Part shown: one piece after another, positions 1 to 11,975 of the stretch
How positions within the stretch are numbered: position 1 is the first letter of the stretch
How the letters are laid out: every line of letters starts with the position of its first letter
NCBI GenBank assembly: GCA_030144725.1
Contig: JASKMD010000029.1
Span: 2,656,346 to 2,720,345, forward strand
DNA: 64,000 bases
Reading direction: 5' to 3'
From: Haematococcus lacustris
Taxonomy: Eukaryota > Chlorophyta > Chlorophyceae > Chlamydomonadales > Haematococcaceae
The notes under the pieces: model-generated
Database searches by the model: none
Told to the model about the DNA's origin: nothing
Seen by the model: only the letters and a program-made list of their open reading frames with translations
Position numbers and translations under genes: made by a program

Positions 1-216
1 CATTCTCGTCTCCGCGTCATCGCGTCACTGTATGTGCTCAGGATATTCCTGACATGCCTTGTGGGCTACTCCACCCCTGGGTACCCCAGCGCCCCTACAC
101 CTCCAGCCGTGCAGCCTCCCCGTGCACTGGATGCTGCACCCCTACCCCCACTCCCCCTGCATGTCCCCGGGAGGTGGTGGATTGGTAGGAAGCATGGGCA
201 TGACATGAAAAGGTAG

Positions 217-1293
217 TTGACTGTGCCATGCCTAACCTGGCGCCACCATGTCAGCCACCATGTGTTTGCCTTGTGTGCATGGCTGCAGTTGGAGGAGGGC
301 ATGGCCGAGGTTTCCATGGAGCGTCATGGGCATGCCAAGCAGCTGGTGGTCTTCTTTGGTGCAGCTGGCATTGGCACTGGGGGTGGGTGGGGTGCTGATG
401 CGATGTTGCGTGCCTGCCGCAAGGTGGTGTGCTGGACCAGGGGCACAGACCAGCGGCGGGGCTGGGTGGTGGATGAGCACCGCACTAGCCGAGTCACCTC
501 AGCAGTGAATGGCCAGCAGCCTTGTGAGAGGCAGCTGAACAAGCGCAGGGGCACCAGGCCTGCAGGCTGGAAGCCCCCAGCAGGGCAGGTGGAACCCCGC
601 CTAGTGCGGCCAGCCTGGAGCCAGCAGCGTGACCAGCCAGTGCGGGGCATGATGTGGTGCCCAGTAGTGGCCCCACGCAAGTCCCCCCAGGCCCCACGCA
701 GCAGCCAGGCAGCCACACAGCCAGCAGCAGCCTCAGAGCCTGGGCCCAGCACTCCCCTGCCAGCCAAGCGCACCAAGCGCACCACGGCTGAGCCAGAGGC
801 AGCTGAGCCCACAAAGGGCAAAGGCAAGGCTGCCAAAGCCAAGCCAGCACCACAGCCAGGCAGGTGGCTGGACAGGGACTGCAATGCAGCACTGAACATG
901 CAGCGCATTGGGGAGGCCAAGTGGCGCCCACTGGAGCTGTGCTGCTGGCCAGAGCAGGGGAAGGTGTCAGCCAAGGGCAAGGAGTACCCTGGCTTGGGCT
1001 ACAAGCGGCTGCGAGACAAGCCAGCCAAGGGCCAGCAGCAGCAAGCCCCCCCCATTTGAAGCTGTCATCAGCTTACGCTTAGTGCATGTTTTGTCATGCC
1101 AACTCTATGCATCGCCCTGTCACAGGGGTCAGGCAATGCTGTAGGTGGTAGGCGACCGTGACCATGTGTATGCCATGTGTAGGCCATGGTATACACATGC
1201 GATGGGAACTCCACACGGGCAAAAACACCGTTTTGTAGTGGATCACAATTAGTGTGTTCGACTGCAATGAATGCTCAAGGTTGAGAGCCAAGG
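217..1293 (+). mobile_element. Fanzor/TnpB-like remnant, family 1 copy 1 (5' truncated)
   Basis: An exon beginning after an AG at 287-288 runs open to the TGA at 1057-1059. It shows the C-terminal half of a Fanzor/TnpB-type RuvC nuclease: VVFFGAAGIG, then VDEHRTSR (the RuvC-II type glutamate), a degenerate zinc-binding stretch (QQPCE, then MMWCP), and DRDCNAALNMQRIGE (the RuvC-III type aspartate). The RuvC-I segment and everything upstream are missing, so this copy is not functional. A Pro/Lys-rich linker with KGKGKAAKAK separates the two parts. About 230 bases after the stop (1060-1293) recur in reverse orientation at 42335-42570 and 46734-46980, so the element's right end lies near 1293. 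Family assignment is by motif only. Confidence 0.7.
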
Positions 1294-1389
1294 TTCTGAT
1301 AGTTTACTGATTTAGTTTTAAATCATTATTAAATTTTTCAATGATTTTATGTTTAGGATTAATTTCAAGTACTTTAGCTGTGCTAGTAA

Positions 1390-2007
1390 TTAATTGCTTT
1401 TGCACTTCTCCACACTGGCGCCCACCACATTGCCAGTATCGGCAGCACCCGCACCATTGCCAATACCGCCCACCGACCACTCGCCGTCTGGAGGGCAAGG
1501 GCAGGTACAGCTTATACACTTCACCAGCATAGCATCATAGAAGGTACCCAAGAGGCAAAGCCCCCAGTCATAACCGCCTGCAATTGCCGCGGGCAGTGAG
1601 CACCGCATGCAACTGATTGCAAGCCATGACACTCCTCCACACTGTCAGATGCATAGCTTGCCGGAGCTGTCTCCTGTGCACCTGTGACTTTGGATAAGCT
1701 GCCTGAGCTGAAACCCTGTACTAGAACCTATGCAACGCACCACTTGCTCGGAGTGCGGGCTGCCAATGCCTATTGGGCCCTACAGATCAGGATATGCCAG
1801 CAGCTTTAAAAATGTTTGCCCCCCTGCATGTCCCCCTGCATCACCGCCACCCACCCCATGCCTGACAAGCCGCCACATGCACAGAGCACATGAACTTGCA
1901 ACCACCAATGGCTGCCCTTGAATACTTTGCGCTTTGTGTACCGTGGCTTGTAGCACTTGCACAAAACGTTACCTTCAAGTCAGGACGTGGCGCGACGGTA
2001 ACAATTC

Positions 2008-2038
<31 letters not shown>

Positions 2039-2377
2039 GTCGTCGTCGCCGTCATCATCGTTATCATCATCATCATCGTCGCCGTCGGCCGCCATTACCC
2101 TTGGCGAGGCCGGCAGCCTCCTGGGTGGCGCCGGGCTTAAGGACGCAGGCGCGGGGCTTAGCGGCGGGGCAATCTGGCGTAGCTCGCGTCCTGCGCAGAG
2201 CTCAGCAGGTAGGCGTGGGAAAAGGCGAAAGCGGGCCGTCTGACATCATCAGCGCCCCACTGCGCAACAGCCGGGAAAGCCCGCACCTTGTACGTGGTAG
2301 GGGAGCACAGCGAGCGCCACCACAAGCAGCGCGGCGATCACTAGACACGCACGCGCGGAACTTCTGGAGGTGGTCAT
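1390..2377 (-). pseudogene. Small secreted glycine-rich protein family, copy A (decayed)
   Basis: This is the most degenerate of four copies. Exon 1 (2287-2377) encodes a signal peptide of 30 residues, MTTSRSSARACLVIAALLVV and onward, ending at a phase-1 donor. Exon 2 starts at 2190 with GRELRQ, continues Pro/Ala-rich, then enters a poly-Asp run written by GAT/GAC repeats. An in-frame TGA follows directly, ahead of a relic of the family motif APGPNL. The exon-3 equivalent near 1395-1484 keeps the Gly-rich pattern (GGIGNGAGAADTGNVVGASV) but in a shifted frame relative to the expected splice. The premature stop and the frameshift make this a probable pseudogene. Confidence 0.6.
2007..2086. repeat. 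ATC/GTC trinucleotide tract
   Basis: Imperfect ATC/GTC repeats. On the minus strand they read GAT/GAC and encode the poly-aspartate run of copy A of the secreted protein family. A shorter tract at 4228-4272 does the same in copy B. Confidence 0.85.
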
Positions 2378-3746
2378 TGGTGGTTGACAATGCTGGTAGC
2401 AGGCTGCGCTCCCTAAGCAAATGTGAGCGAAAGCTGCAGCCAACGGCATGGCGCGATCACACCGCACCATCACGCTTCGGCCACAACGAATCAGCGGGGG
2501 CACGATGTCCACCCGGTAATCTGGCGTGATCGATATCAGCGCATAGTTCCCCTACCACTAGAAGATGCGTAACTTGTAATCCGAACTGTCGGTGTCTATA
2601 CCTAAAACAGCCGGCACCAATACCTACTTGCCTATCTCCACCCCCCAACGAGGGTGGGGCGCTAGGTGTTGGCATGAAACACATGCTTTGATGTAAGCAA
2701 CGGGTTATTCTGATGTAAGCATTGCCTGCTACAGGCTGCTGGGGCTGGGGCTGGGGCTGGAGCTCGATCGATATCAGCACCCCAGGGCAAGTCTACTACC
2801 GTGTGTCAGAGGGTCGACGTTTAATGCTACATTTATAAATGTATCTAATGAGATATACTCCAATATATGCCAAAACACCCATACATACCCCACATTCCCC
2901 CTACTACACCAGGCCCAAATCCTAAAACCTTCTTGCTTCGCCCAATACATCTGGATTTTAACAGTCAAACACAGACTATCAGTTGCTAGGGCTACTATCG
3001 TCAAAATAGTATCTCACAACCAATGCACACGCTTTAAACGTAAATAAATGTAAAGGAAAGCAGCATGAGCATGCAGTAATGCGGATCTTTAGGATCTGGT
3101 TTTCCTCATGTAAGTGTATGATCTGACCTGGGGATGGTTTTATAAGTTTAGGCACCACTCCCAGGCAGACTGAGACATCTCAAGACTACGCCATACGACA
3201 AGACAAGCTTGTCTGTTCCACACATCATTACTCAGGTGTAGGGTTTGCTGAAGTACACGGGATACAACAACTCGTCTGCGTACCCACTATAGAAACAACT
3301 TACAATGATGATAGCAGTGTCATAATCAGTTGCTGAGATACTGCATGGCACATGGTAACTACATGATGCATGCATTGGAATCACTGAATATACAAGCCTG
3401 ATGCAGCGACACAGTCACTATGTCCTAAAGAAACTGGTGCAAGCAGACCATGGAAGCTCAGCCAAGAAAACTCAAACAACGGAAGTTTGCATGAAATTGT
3501 AGCAACATACCTTATCAACAACCCCCCTTGCCAACCTGCTAACGTTTGCATAATAGCAGACACAACAACTGATACCGATGAACACATGGTCTGGCTCGTT
3601 AAGCATGGCTGCAGATACTATGTTGTCCATCGCTTGCAGCGAAGGCAACTCATTAGGCTCCATGCTGTACCATGCTGTATGCTGCTGAGATTGATGTTGT
3701 GCTGCGGTGTGGTGTGCCCATTAGCCTGTCCGTAAGTGGCTGCTCT
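2378..3746. other. Intergenic, nothing recognised
   Basis: Less GC-rich stretch between copies A and B of the secreted protein family. Around 2712-2762 a CAGGCTGCTGGGGCTGGG segment resembles the right flank of family-2 Fanzor-like copies (12150, 53090). No coding region could be supported. Confidence 0.4.
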
Positions 3747-4567
3747 TCACTTGCCGACACTGGCCCCTGCGGAGCCCACACCGGCATTGCCAGGCCCCCC
3801 GCTACCAGCACCAATGCCAGTCCCGCCAGCCAGGCCGCCGGCCGTCTGCAGAGCAAGGGCAGGCACAACCACAAGTGCATCCAATTCACACTTGGGCATC
3901 TCATGTTATGAAGGAGCCAGGCACCAGCCAACCACGGCCTATCCTCATCGCTGACCGCAAACAGTATCACATGCACCACCACCATTGCAAAAGCTACTTC
4001 GAAACAAACGCTTTGCCTGGCCCTAGAGCGCTGCTAGCGGTGGTACGTTGTGCCGGAGACTATGTAACCTCAATAGTTGCCCCCATCATGTAGGTGGTGC
4101 CCTACCATATCCTGCAGAGCCTCAACCTCGTACTCAATTTCGCAAACGTCGTTTCCCGGCAAGCCGTCATAGGCACTCACAGTTCTTGCCAAGCCGCTTG
4201 TCAAGTTAGGCCCTGGCGCGGCGCGGGCAATGTCGTCGTCGTCGTCATCATCATCGTCATCGTCGTCGTCAACAATCGCAGTCGTCCGGTTTCGCGAAGA
4301 CGGCAGGCTGGTGGCGGGGGCGGGACTGAGCAACGCGCCGACCTGGTGCAGTTCGCGTCCTGCACAGAACCAGCAGGCGGGCATGGGAGAGGCACGGAGT
4401 CAACCGCTTGACGTCATCCCGTGCCTCCTTGAAAAGCCTGGCTTTGCGGCTGCTCAGGCTTTGCGCTGGCTCGCACCTTCTACGCGCTGAGGGACCAGAG
4501 CCAGGGCCACCATAAGCAGCGCGGTAATCACTAAACACGCACGACCGGTAGTCCAAGAGGCGGTCAT
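3747..4567 (-). CDS. Small secreted glycine-rich protein, copy B (122 aa)
   Basis: Three exons on the minus strand: 4477-4567, 4181-4359 and 3747-3845; the phases close exactly. Exon 1 encodes a 30-residue signal peptide (MTASWTTGRACLVITALLMV and onward). Exon 2 starts GRELHQVGALLSPAPAT, contains 13 consecutive aspartates, and ends AAPGPNLTSGLART. Exon 3 is TAGGLAGGTGIGAGSGGPGN followed by AGVGSAGASVGK and TGA. Donors are GTGCGA and GTGAGT; acceptors are CTGTGCAG and CTCTGCAG. The product should be exported and acidic in the middle, with a flexible glycine-rich tail. I do not recognise a known family. Copies C and D share exon structure, phases and the exact length of exon 3, which supports real coding selection. 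Confidence 0.6.
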
Positions 4568-4822
4568 TGTATGCCGATGAAGCTGGTGGCAAGCGGCGGT
4601 TCCTTGCACTATTATGGGCAAAAGCTGGAGCCAATGGTGGTGCCGCGGTCACACTAAGCGGCGCGGGCCGGATTTCACGCAGTCATTTGCCGCATCAACG
4701 CCGTGGTCGATACAGCGCACACAGCACGGACAAAGATTCCAGGTCAGCGACCTGCGTCAGAGGGCCGCAAGGAAATTGAACGGCGGTGTATTCACACTGT
4801 GCTCACCTGAGCATACCTGACC

Positions 4823-4880
4823 CAATCAACCCTCCCGGTTACTCCTTGCCGATTTTCGGCAATATTCTTGGTACCAAAAA
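4823..4880 (+). repeat. 58-bp double-palindrome motif, copy 1
   Basis: Contains TTGCCGATTTTCGGCAA (7-bp stem, 3-base loop) and, 5 bases later, the perfect palindrome TTGGTACCAA. It lies directly at the edge of the C-rich minisatellite. A nearly identical copy in reverse orientation is at 8354-8411, beside the (CCCCG)n array. Confidence 0.8.
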
Positions 4881-4883
4881 GCC

Positions 4884-5690
4884 CTGCCCCACCCCCTCGC
4901 AGCCTTGCGCTGCCCCTCGCCGTTCCAGCCCAGCCCTGCCCCACCCCATCCCAGCCTTCCGCTGCCCCTCCCCTCCCTGCACAGCCCTGCCCCACCCACA
5001 TCCAGCCCTGCCCCACCCACTCCCAGCCTTGCGCTGCCCCTCGCCGCCCCAGCCCAGCCCAGCCCTGCCCCATCCCCTCCTAGCCTTCCGCTGCCCCTCC
5101 CCTCCCTGCACAGCCCTGCCCCACCCACTCCCAGCCCTGCCCCACCCCATCCCAGCCCTGCCCCACCCCAACCCGGCCCTGCCCCACCCCCTCCCAGCCT
5201 TGCGTTCCGTTGCCCCTCCCCTCCCTGCCCCTCCCTGCCCCACCCCTCCCAGCCCTGCCCCACCCCTCCCAGCCTTGCGCTGCCCCTCCCCTCCCTGCCC
5301 TTCCCTGCCCCACCCCCTCCCAGCCCTGCCCCACGCCCTCCCAGCCTTGCGTTGCCCCTCCACTCCCTGCCCAGCCCCATCCCAACCCCACCCCCTCCCA
5401 GCCCTGCCCCACCCCCTCCCAGCCATGCGTTGCCCCTCCCCTCCCCTCCCTGCCCAGCCCTGCCCCACCCCCTCCCAGCCCTGCCCCACCCCCTCCCAGC
5501 CCTGCCCCACCCCCTCCCAGCCCTGCCCCACCCCTTCCCAGCCCTGCCCCACCCCCTCCCAGCCCTGCCCCACCCCCTCCCTGCCCTGCCCCACCCCCTC
5601 CCTGCCCTGCCCCACCCCCTCCCAGCCCTGCCCCACCCCATCCCAGCCTTGCGTTGCCCCTGCCCTGCCCTGCCCTGCCCTGTCCTGCCT
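4884..5690. repeat. C-rich minisatellite (about 21-bp unit)
   Basis: Imperfect tandem array of CCCTGCCCCACCCCCTCCCA-type units, with GCTGCCCCTCCCCTCCCTG variants. The units from about 5453 to 5650 are nearly perfect. It is open in several frames, which is a composition artefact. The reverse complement of the same unit forms a second array at 7260-7480. Confidence 0.9.
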
Positions 5691-6159
5691 GTCGGTATGT
5701 GGCGGTGCAGGCTGCAGGTAGCAGCAAGGCTGCAGGTGTGCTTTAGTGCATGAGCAGCAGCAGCAGCACCAGGCTAAAGTGCATGTGCTGCAGTGCATGG
5801 GCAGTGGCAGCAGCAACAGGCTATAGTGCATGACCAGCAGTGCAAGGACAGCAACATGCGCGGTGTGTGTCTGGTTGCATGCACAACGCTGGAGTGGCAA
5901 CCCAACACTGCTGCGACAGTTAAGCTCATTCCAAGGCATATATCTGGCATGGTCTGCAGTGGTCTTGGTAGCTCCATGCAAATAAAGGCATGCAATTTGC
6001 GGTTGTTCATATGGACACCACGTTGGTTGTGTAAGACGGTTTTCCCGGTGATGGGCTATAACAACTCGAACATCAAGGTCTACAATAGCCCTAGCGTCCT
6101 TGACCGTGCCAGTTGCAGCGTCGATGTAATACCGCATGGTGCCATATGGTTGGGTTTGG

Positions 6160-6518
6160 TGCGGATCACTGCCAGGCCTGCACTTGCTTAGCATAACCGT
6201 GATGCATACATGCAAAAGGGGTATGTAGCAGGTGGCTACCACGTTTGCAGCATTAGCGCATCACCGCGTGGTGGTGTTGTCCATACAAGGGGCATGTGGC
6301 GCACCACACCCTAGCATGCGGCTGGATGTGGTGAGCCTCCACTTCAGGTACCATCCGTGGTCTAGCTAGCTGTGACACATCGGGTGTGGATCACTGCCAG
6401 GCTTGCACTTGCTTAGCATGATCGTGATGCATACATGCAAAAGGGGTATGTAGCAGGTGGCTACCACGTTTGCAGCATTAGCGTATCACCGCGTGGTGGT
6501 GGTGTCCATACAAGGGGC
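6160..6518. repeat. 134-bp direct repeat, two copies
   Basis: 6160-6293 and 6384-6518 are near-identical, separated by 90 bases. Both begin GGATCACTGCCAGG and end CCATACAAGGGGC. No coding content. They lie in the spacer between the two arms of the inverted minisatellite arrangement. Confidence 0.85.
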
Positions 6519-6757
6519 GTAGGTATCATGTGTGAAGAGGATACACGGCCAATTACCACCACCGTTTTCTTCATTACATCTTGACCATTCACAACTTACA
6601 AATCACGTTGTGTGGCATGAAACTGAACGGAAGCTCAGGACAACCATTGTAAAAGCTTTTGTACCATGCAACATTCTTCTTAGATGGTCTCTGACTGCAC
6701 TGATGGGCTCTGACTGATGGGCACTGACTGGGCACTGATGGGCTCTGACTGCCACAC

Positions 6758-7480
6758 ACCTACAGCCTGCTGCTGCTGTCCATGCACTGCTTATGCACTA
6801 CAGCCTGCTGCTCTTGCTGTTGCTCATGCACCGCAACCCACCTACAACCTGTTGCTGCTGCTCATGCACTGAAGCACATGCACTGCAGCCTGCTGCTGCT
6901 GCTCATGCATTGCAGCACACCTACAGCCTGCTGCTACCTGCACTGCCACACACCTACAGCCTGCTGCTGCCCATGCACTGCTGCTCATGCACTACAGCCT
7001 GCTGCTGTTGCTGCTCATGCACTACAACACATGCACTGCAGCCTACTGCTGCTGCTCATGCACTGCAACACACCTACAGCCTGTTGTTACCTGCAACCTG
7101 CACTGCCACACACCTACATGCAGGGCAAGGCAGGACAAGGCAGGGCAGGGCAGGGTAGGGCAGGGCAGGGCAGGGTAGGGCAGGGCAGGGCAGGGTAAGG
7201 CAGGGCAGGGTAGGGCAGGGTAGAACAGGGCAGGGCAGGGTAGGGCAGGTCTGGTTTGGTCATGTAATGTCATGGGCAGCGCAAGGCTGGGAAGGTGTGG
7301 GGCAGGGCTGGGAGGGGGTGGGACAGGGCTGGGAAGGGGTGGGGCAGGGCTGGGAGGGGGCAGGGCTGGGAGGGGGTGGGGCAGGGCTGGGAGGGGGTGG
7401 GGCAGGGCTGGGAGGGGGTGGGGCTGGGCTGGGAGGGGGTGGGGTAGGGTTGGCCTGGGGCGGCGAGGGGCAACGCAAGG
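6758..7480. repeat. CTG/CATGCACTGC repeats and inverted G-rich minisatellite
   Basis: Irregular repeats of CACCTACAGCCTGCTGCTGC and CATGCACTGCA run to about 7110. GGGCAGGGCAGGGTA repeats follow to 7250, then GCTGGGAGGGGGTGGGGCAG units to 7480. The order mirrors, in reverse complement, the series at 4884-5850, so the two blocks form a large imperfect inverted repeat. Confidence 0.8.
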
Positions 7481-7499
7481 CTGGGAGCTGGCTTGGCCT

Positions 7500-8345
7500 C
7501 TGTGGTGAGCTGGGGTAGCAACCAGCAAGGATGAAGTCAGGCATGACTTGTTGCTCACAGTATGTGCACCACCAGCAAGGAGTTTAGACAGGAACGCGGT
7601 AGTTCATGTTCACATACTCAGCAGGCAGTGAGTCTCTTGGCTGCATGCTCTCCTGCTGACAAGAACTTGCCACACCACAGCATGCGTGGCTGGACCAAGC
7701 AGCATCCACTGAAGACTGGAGGCTGCTTTGCACCAGCATGCGCTTGTGAGAGTAGCACTCCTCCATCTGTGGTGCATTGCTGATGTACGAGCGCCGCATG
7801 CACTTGTTCAACGCGGTCCAGTGCTGATCCTCCACCCTCTTCCTTTCACTCCAGTCTCTGCTTTGCTTTCCTCCAGCTCTGCTCCATTGCTGCTGCTCTT
7901 CCTGCTGCTGCTCCTCTTCTTGCTGCTGGTCTTCTAATGCTTCTCCATGCTCCTCTTGGTGCCTGGTGCCTGGGCAGCAGGTGCAGGAGGTTGTCGAGGA
8001 GGAGGCTGTTGACCTGGGCGCTTTTGCCTACGGTGTCTAGGTGCTCATGTGTTGGCGTGAGGACTGAGATGAGTTGTCGAGCTGTTTGTGCGCCCTCTCA
8101 GCACTGAGGCCGCGATGCAGGACAATCGCCTGCAACGCGCAGATTGTAACCGCGGTCGACACTAGCAGCGAGCACGGACATTGGGATGGCCTACATTAGG
8201 GAGCTGAGCATCGGGTGCGGCCAGCCTAAAAGTGTACCAATAAGGGTGGCTGGCTCACCTGTATGCTCAACGCCGCTCTTGCCTGCGATGCCGTACCTAC
8301 AGGCCTCTAGCGTGGACAAACACTACAGACGGGGTGCTTGCGGGG
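7500..8345. other. Intergenic, nothing recognised
   Basis: Unique sequence between the G-rich minisatellite and the second 58-bp palindrome motif. A CTGCTGCTCTTCCTGCTG stretch near 7890 makes short open frames, but there is no convincing gene. Confidence 0.4.
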
Positions 8346-8353
8346 GCTTGCCG

Positions 8354-8411
8354 TTTTTGGTACCAATAACATTGCCGAAAATCGGCAAGGAGTAACCGGG
8401 AGGGTTGATTG
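8354..8411 (-). repeat. 58-bp double-palindrome motif, copy 2
   Basis: Reverse complement of 4823-4880 with only a few differences, including the same hairpin and the TTGGTACCAA palindrome. The (CCCCG)n array starts 40 bases further on. Confidence 0.8.
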
Positions 8412-8450
8412 CCTGACCAGACCTGCTCTCCCGGGCTCTGTTGCCGCTGC

Positions 8451-9083
8451 CGCCCCGCCCCGCCCCGCCCCGCCCCGCCCCGCCCCGCCCCGCCCCGCCC
8501 CGCCCCGCCCCGCCCCGCCCCGCCCCGCCCCGCCCCGCCCCGCCCCGCCCCGCCCCGCCCCGCCCCGCCCCGCCCCGCCCCGCCCCGCCCCGCCCCGCCC
8601 CGCCCCGCCCCGCCCCGCCCCGCCCCGCCCCGCCCCGCCCCGCCCCGCCCCGCCCCGCCCCGCCCCGCCCCGCCCCGCCCCGCCCCGCCCCGCCCCGCCC
8701 CGCCCCGCCCCGCCCCGCCCCGCCCCGCCCCGCCCCGCCCCGCCCCGCCCCGCCCCGCCCCGCCCCGCCCCGCCCCGCCCCGCCCCGCCCCGCCCCGCCC
8801 CGCCCCGCCCCGCCCCGCCCCGCCCCGCCCCGCCCCGCCCCGCCCCGCCCCGCCCCGCCCCGCCCCGCCCCGCCCCGCCCCGCCCCGCCCCGCCCCGCCC
8901 CGCCCCGCCCCGCCCCGCCCCGCCCCGCCCCGCCCCGCCCCGCCCCGCCCCGCCCCGCCCCGCCCCGCCCCGCCCCGCCCCGCCCCGCCCCGCCCCGCCC
9001 CGCCCCGCCCCGCCCCGCCCCGCCCCGCCCCGCCCCGCCCCGCCCCGCCCCGCCCCGCCCCGCCCCGCCCCGCCCCGCCCCGC
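8451..9083. repeat. (CCCCG)n microsatellite, about 126 units
   Basis: About 633 bases of uninterrupted pentanucleotide repeat. The minus strand is GGGGC repeats and could form G-quadruplexes. All six frames are open here only because the repeat contains no stop codon. Confidence 0.97.
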
Positions 9084-9798
9084 AGTGTACAGTGCATTGT
9101 GTGCACAATGCTTGTTAAGACTTGTCTTGCTATTCGCTTCCTGCACTGTAGGTGCGGGAGGCATTGGGCAGCAGCAATAGCATGTGCAGTACCTGAAGCA
9201 GGAGCAGGAGCGGGCGCGGAACCGGAAACCTGTTTGTTGTTGGTAGGCTTAGACACAGTGGGCAGTACTTACATCTGGTTTCAATTCTGAAACAAAGAAT
9301 CACATCTAAAGCCGATTCACCCCCAGCATGGTGTCGCATGCCCGTCCACTCTGATGCATGCATGATGCTCCAAATCACAGGTTGAAAAGCCACGGGGACA
9401 CTGAGCCTGGCACCCCGGCACTGGTTACGGAAGGCACAGTATAGCCATTGAGCGCAAGATGCACACATGAGCATGGAATCACTGATGTGTGGGCTGTGAG
9501 GTCTGCCATGCTTGGTGTGTCAAGTTCATGAGTAGTCCGGCCACTGCCATGTACCGGGCAGCCCCACCATGCACACTTGAAGTCAGCTGAAGCTAGGGCT
9601 ATGGCCCACATGGGTAACATAATGCATGCCATGCAGGGAAGCATGCCGCCAAACCTCGCCAAACCCAAGCGGTTGCTGGCACTGCAGTATCCCACTCAGA
9701 AGCCGTCATTGTTTGAGCAGCTGGCCATGTACAGTCTACTGCTGATGAACAGGGTGGTTGAGAAGGCAATGCCCTTAGTGCTTGCAGCTGGCTGCTGC
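9084..9798. other. Intergenic, nothing recognised
   Basis: Unique sequence downstream (on the minus strand) of secreted protein copy C. It probably includes that gene's 3' UTR. No other gene could be supported. Confidence 0.4.
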
Positions 9799-10986
<1,188 letters not shown>

Positions 10987-11149
10987 TGTATGCGATCGAT
11001 GCAGACGACGGGTGTGGTGCGCTTCTGTGCTGGGATGTCGGGAGAAGCAGCGGGAGCTGACTGAAGTATAGGGGCACGCTTCTCATTCTTGTGAGACCTG
11101 ACGCACATTGACCGTCACATAGCACCTGTCAGCACGACTGCACATTGAC

Positions 11150-11275
11150 TGACGCACCTGTGGCGGGCACTTCCGGCTGCTGAGGGGTCGTGTCCATGTG
11201 CGGTGGGCAGCGGCTTGGCCTGGCAAGAAGGCGCGGACTTCCGTACGTGCGGGACTGGTGGTTGCCGCCATCAAA
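11150..11275 (+). repeat. Inverted fragment of the secreted-protein gene family
   Basis: Read on the minus strand, this matches the plus strand of copy D around 15690-15775 (GCCAGGCC..GCCGCTGCCC, CACGACCC.CAGCA). It is therefore a partial family copy in the opposite orientation. It has no coding capacity. Confidence 0.45.
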
Positions 11276-11975
11276 AGTCATCGAAAGTAAGGAAATGAAC
11301 AGGAAAACTAGGAAGTAAACAGGAGAAGTAGAAATTAAGGGCAATTAGCGGTACACAACGCAAATGCAGCACAAAATGAAGCACAAAGAAATGCAGCGAA
11401 ACAGACAGCGTAGACGCACATAGCACCTGTCAGCAGCTCAGCAGCTGGCTGGGCCGCCCCGCCATGCCTAATCCATGCAGGCCAGGCCAGGAGTGGGTGC
11501 TCGTGCGCGACAAAGGCTTGCTGCGGAAGTGGCAGCGGCGGCACCAGCAGCAGCGACAGTGACATGCGTATCATGCCATGAGGCAAGCAAACAAACAAAC
11601 AAGTCGATAGCCCCTTACAAAGGGGATGTGTGTGCGCTAGAGTCATGCATAGGGTAGGGTAGGGTTCTAGCGACTCCTAGGGTTAGGGACCTAGGTTAGG
11701 GACACACACCGGTCACTCACTGCTGTGGAGAAGTGTAGGGGCTAGGAGAAGGATAGGGATACAGGACGGCCTGTCAGCACGAACTACGAGCAGGGTCACG
11801 CGCAGCAGCCTTGCTTGAACTAGCCCGCCGGGGGCTACACTGCCGGCACTTGCTCGCTCCGGGTGTCGCGGCTGACGGGGTCTCGCGCAATCCTAGTGAT
11901 GGCCTCAGACCTTACTGCTGCCAGTTCACTGTAACCCAATGCACAATGCACCCAGGGCACCTCCTGCATGCGGCA

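Noticed and set aside
4823..4880. Calling the 58-bp palindromic motif a Helitron end
   Set aside because: There is a hairpin, but no CTRR terminus at the expected distance and no matching 5' end; the class is left open.
4786..5753. Long Pro/Ala/Ser-rich and Gly-rich open frames on both strands
   Set aside because: They follow the 21-bp minisatellite in every frame and lack any non-repetitive domain; absence of stops comes from composition.
8297..9290. Frames encoding APPRP or GRGGA repeats
   Set aside because: Pure products of the CCCCG array; all frames on both strands are open.
11651..11704. GGTTAGGG/TAGGG repeats resembling telomere sequence
   Set aside because: Only a handful of degenerate units next to unique sequence; too short to call an interstitial telomere.
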